Below are positions 62,514 to 64,000 of a DNA stretch of 64,000 bases, piece after piece (position 1 is the first letter of the stretch; every line of letters starts with the position of its first letter). Under the pieces are notes generated by a model. The model saw only the letters and a program-made list of their open reading frames with translations. It ran no database searches and had not been told where the DNA came from. Made by a program: the position numbers and the translations under genes. Where the stretch lies: positions 1 through 64,000 of the forward strand of contig JANYKG010000017.1 in assembly GCA_025358205.1 (NCBI GenBank), in the 5' to 3' direction. The stretch comes from Armatimonadota bacterium (lineage in GTDB: Bacteria; Armatimonadota; UBA5829; DTJY01).

Positions 62514-62638
62514 ATGGACTGCGAAGGGCTTGACTTCGCTTTTCGTGGGTTGGCTTGATAACCCGGATATTCTGTGCAGTCCGACCGGCGTCAAGCCGCC
62601 TGGCACAAAGCGGTGTCGAGACCACACGCACTCCAAAG
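62514..62638. repeat. inverted-repeat element, TTGGAGTGC family, copy 3 (worn left end)
   Basis: The right end GCACTCCAAAG is well kept. The left end reads TGGACTGCGAAGGGCTTGAC, a decayed TTGGAGTGCGGCGGCTTGAC. CGTCAAGCCGCC and AAGCGG words match copies 1 and 2. It lies between the R-M remnant and the recG promoter. Confidence 0.62.
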
Positions 62639-62696
62639 CGGCATTCTGCCTCCCATGCACCCATACCCCCACACTCCCATACATCCCCAAATAACA

Positions 62697-62726
62697 TTGA
62701 CAAGACGTCGGGTAGCTGACTATAAT
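62697..62726 (+). promoter_or_regulatory. consensus sigma-70-type promoter for recG
   Basis: Perfect TTGACA (62697-62702) and perfect TATAAT (62721-62726), 18 nt apart. The start of transcription should be near 62733, only about 8 nt before the GTG at 62741. Confidence 0.8.
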
Positions 62727-62740
62727 ATCGGGGTTGTTCC

Positions 62741-64000
62741 GTGATAAGCGAAAGTCAGCACTCTAATGAATCTGCGCCGGAAGGCGGGCGATCATTCACT
62801 CACACCCCCATGTTGGATACCGAGGTAAGGTACGTCAAAGGGGTTGGCGAGCGTCTGTCGAAGCTGATGGGGAAGTTGGGCGTGTTTACCGTCCGTGACC
62901 TCCTCACGCACTTTCCGCACAGGTATGAGGACCGGTCTCGCTTCTTGAAGATCGGACAGCTCAGACCGGGCGATGCGGCAACTTTCATCGGCACGGTCGC
63001 GCACACGGAGAACGTGCGAACACCGCGATCTCACAAGCTACTGACAAAGGTTGCGGTTCAGGACGGCACCGGGGTTGTGACCCTTGTTTGGTTCAACCAG
63101 CACTATATCAAGCCGAAGTTCGATAAGCTGCGCGGGCGTGAGATCGTTGTCTACGGCACGGCCCTGTACAGCAACCGCGGGCTTGAGATAGTCAACCCGG
63201 AGTGGGAAGAAGAGGACAGCGGCGGCGACTCGACTGCAACCGGGCGAATCGTGCCGGTCTATCCGCTCACCGAGGGGCTGTTTCAGAGTACCGTTCGCAA
63301 GGCGATTCACAGGGCGCTGGATACGTATCTGTCCAAGTTGGGCGATGTGCTGCCGGATGAGATCATGAATCGGCGCGACCTGGTGGACGTTCAGTGCGCA
63401 TACAAGAATATTCACTTTCCTGAGAGCCAGGAGGCTTTGGACGCGGCGCGGTATCGGTTGGTCTATGAGGAGTTGTTCCTCCTGCAACTTGCGCTGGCGA
63501 TGCGAAAGCAGAATGTGACTACCGCCCAACCGGGTATAGTCTTTGAGATAGCGCCGGAGTACACCAGGGCGTTTTACGATTCGCTGCCGTTTGATTTCAC
63601 GACCGCGCAGAAGCGTGTGGTCGCGGAGATTCACCGGGACATGAGCCGTCCCACCGCCATGAATCGTCTGGTGCAGGGCGATGTGGGATCGGGCAAGACG
63701 GTGGTGGCGGTGGCGGCGATGATGGTGGCGGTTCACAACGGATACCAGACCGCCATGATGGCGCCGACCGAGATTCTGGCCGAGCAGCACTACAGAGTGC
63801 TGTCTCGAATCCTTGAAAACCTGGGAGTGGAAACGGCGCTGCTGATAGGCAGCATGACCGCCAAGCAGAAGCGTTTGGTTCGCGAGCGTGTGGCGTCCGG
63901 CGAGGTCAAGGTGGTGGTCGGCACGCACGCGCTGATTCAGGAGGACGTGGAGTTCAAGAACCTTGGGTTCGCCGTGATAGACGAGCAGCACCGGTTCGGC
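62741..64000 (+). CDS. recG: ATP-dependent DNA helicase RecG, 3' end beyond the window
   Basis: Reading is open to the window edge (420 codons). The N-terminal wedge (OB) domain is visible from VRYVKGVGERLSKLMGKLGV to about 190. Then the helicase core begins, with Walker A QGDVGSGKTVV, motif Ia APTEILAEQH, and Walker B-type VIDEQHRFG at the very end. RecG remodels stalled forks and Holliday junctions. Two starts are possible: GTG at 62741, almost leaderless from the strong promoter, or ATG at 62810 without a clear SD but nearer the family N-terminus. RecG joins RuvABC, RarA and the AddAB-like pair in a window rich in recombination genes. Confidence 0.93.
   Translation, partial: MISESQHSNESAPEGGRSFTHTPMLDTEVRYVKGVGERLSKLMGKLGVFTVRDLLTHFPHRYEDRSRFLKIGQLRPGDAATFIGTVAHTENVRTPRSHKLLTKVAVQDGTGVVTLVWFNQHYIKPKFDKLRGREIVVYGTALYSNRGLEIVNPEWEEEDSGGDSTATGRIVPVYPLTEGLFQSTVRKAIHRALDTYLSKLGDVLPDEIMNRRDLVDVQCAYKNIHFPESQEALDAARYRLVYEELFLLQLALAMRKQNVTTAQPGIVFEIAPEYTRAFYDSLPFDFTTAQKRVVAEIHRDMSRPTAMNRLVQGDVGSGKTVVAVAAMMVAVHNGYQTAMMAPTEILAEQHYRVLSRILENLGVETALLIGSMTAKQKRLVRERVASGEVKVVVGTHALIQEDVEFKNLGFAVIDEQHRFG

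Overview
The window reads as a chromosomal segment of an uncultured, moderately GC-rich, diderm-type heterotroph. It has an ExbB/ExbD/TonB set, lipoproteins and LolA-like proteins. It also has Firmicutes-like traits: a SigB/RsbV/RsbW module, YtxG/YtxH-like stress proteins, a SpoIVB S55-domain protein, LysM/G5 and AddAB-like proteins, and a hisS-aspS-6S-rarA-mnmA order like that of Bacillus. Secreted glycosidases and a stand-alone URO-D protein fit a polysaccharide-degrading lineage. Armatimonadota is my best guess; no rRNA or marker-gene comparison was possible.

Layout. 0-11 kb: a membrane methyltransferase, a CBM9/TIM-barrel protein, a giant S55-peptidase/beta-propeller protein and a GH106-like glycosidase. 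11-18.4 kb (minus strand): a compact envelope operon ftsE-ftsX-M23 hydrolase-two S41 proteases-polysaccharide deacetylase-LysM/G5. 18.9-21.2 kb: FemAB-like transferase and alanine racemase. 21.4-27.5 kb (minus): rarA-mnmA-DUF948-YtxH-rsbV-rsbW-sigma-AI-2E. A 6S RNA candidate lies upstream of rarA, then a TPR membrane protein, aspS, hisS and an MscS channel. 33-38 kb: ECF sigma/anti-sigma, TlpA-like protein, ABC exporter and lipoprotein. 38-39.8 kb: a group II intron placed just after a terminator. 40-42 kb: exbB-exbD-tonB. 42.3-45.2 kb: ruvC-ruvA-ruvB, split by a small inverted-repeat cassette coding a four-helix-bundle (S23/IVS) protein. 45-50 kb: YwbE, a two-CW protein, a large secreted protein, a URO-D protein and a response regulator. 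50.4-56.2 kb: an unusual AddB/AddA-like pair with a WYL regulator. 56.3-58.4 kb: two secreted proteins. 58.6-62.5 kb: a type IIG restriction-modification enzyme, a HEPN-like partner and a vestigial duplicate R-M tail. 62.7 kb to the end: recG, cut by the window edge.

Three things stand out. First, a family of two-hairpin intergenic repeats has a nearly invariant TCAGAAGGCC linker and stems that change in a compensatory way; seven copies are seen. Second, in the AddAB-like pair the nuclease domain is missing from the AddB-like subunit, while the Walker A, Walker B and motif V elements are lost from the nuclease-bearing AddA-like subunit. Third, several enzymes carry substitutions at key residues: a CtpA-like protease without its catalytic Lys, an RsbW without its N-box Asn, a TlpA-like protein with one Cys, and an S55 domain whose Ser and His motifs come in the reverse order. 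At least five other classes of intergenic inverted repeat fill the remaining gaps.
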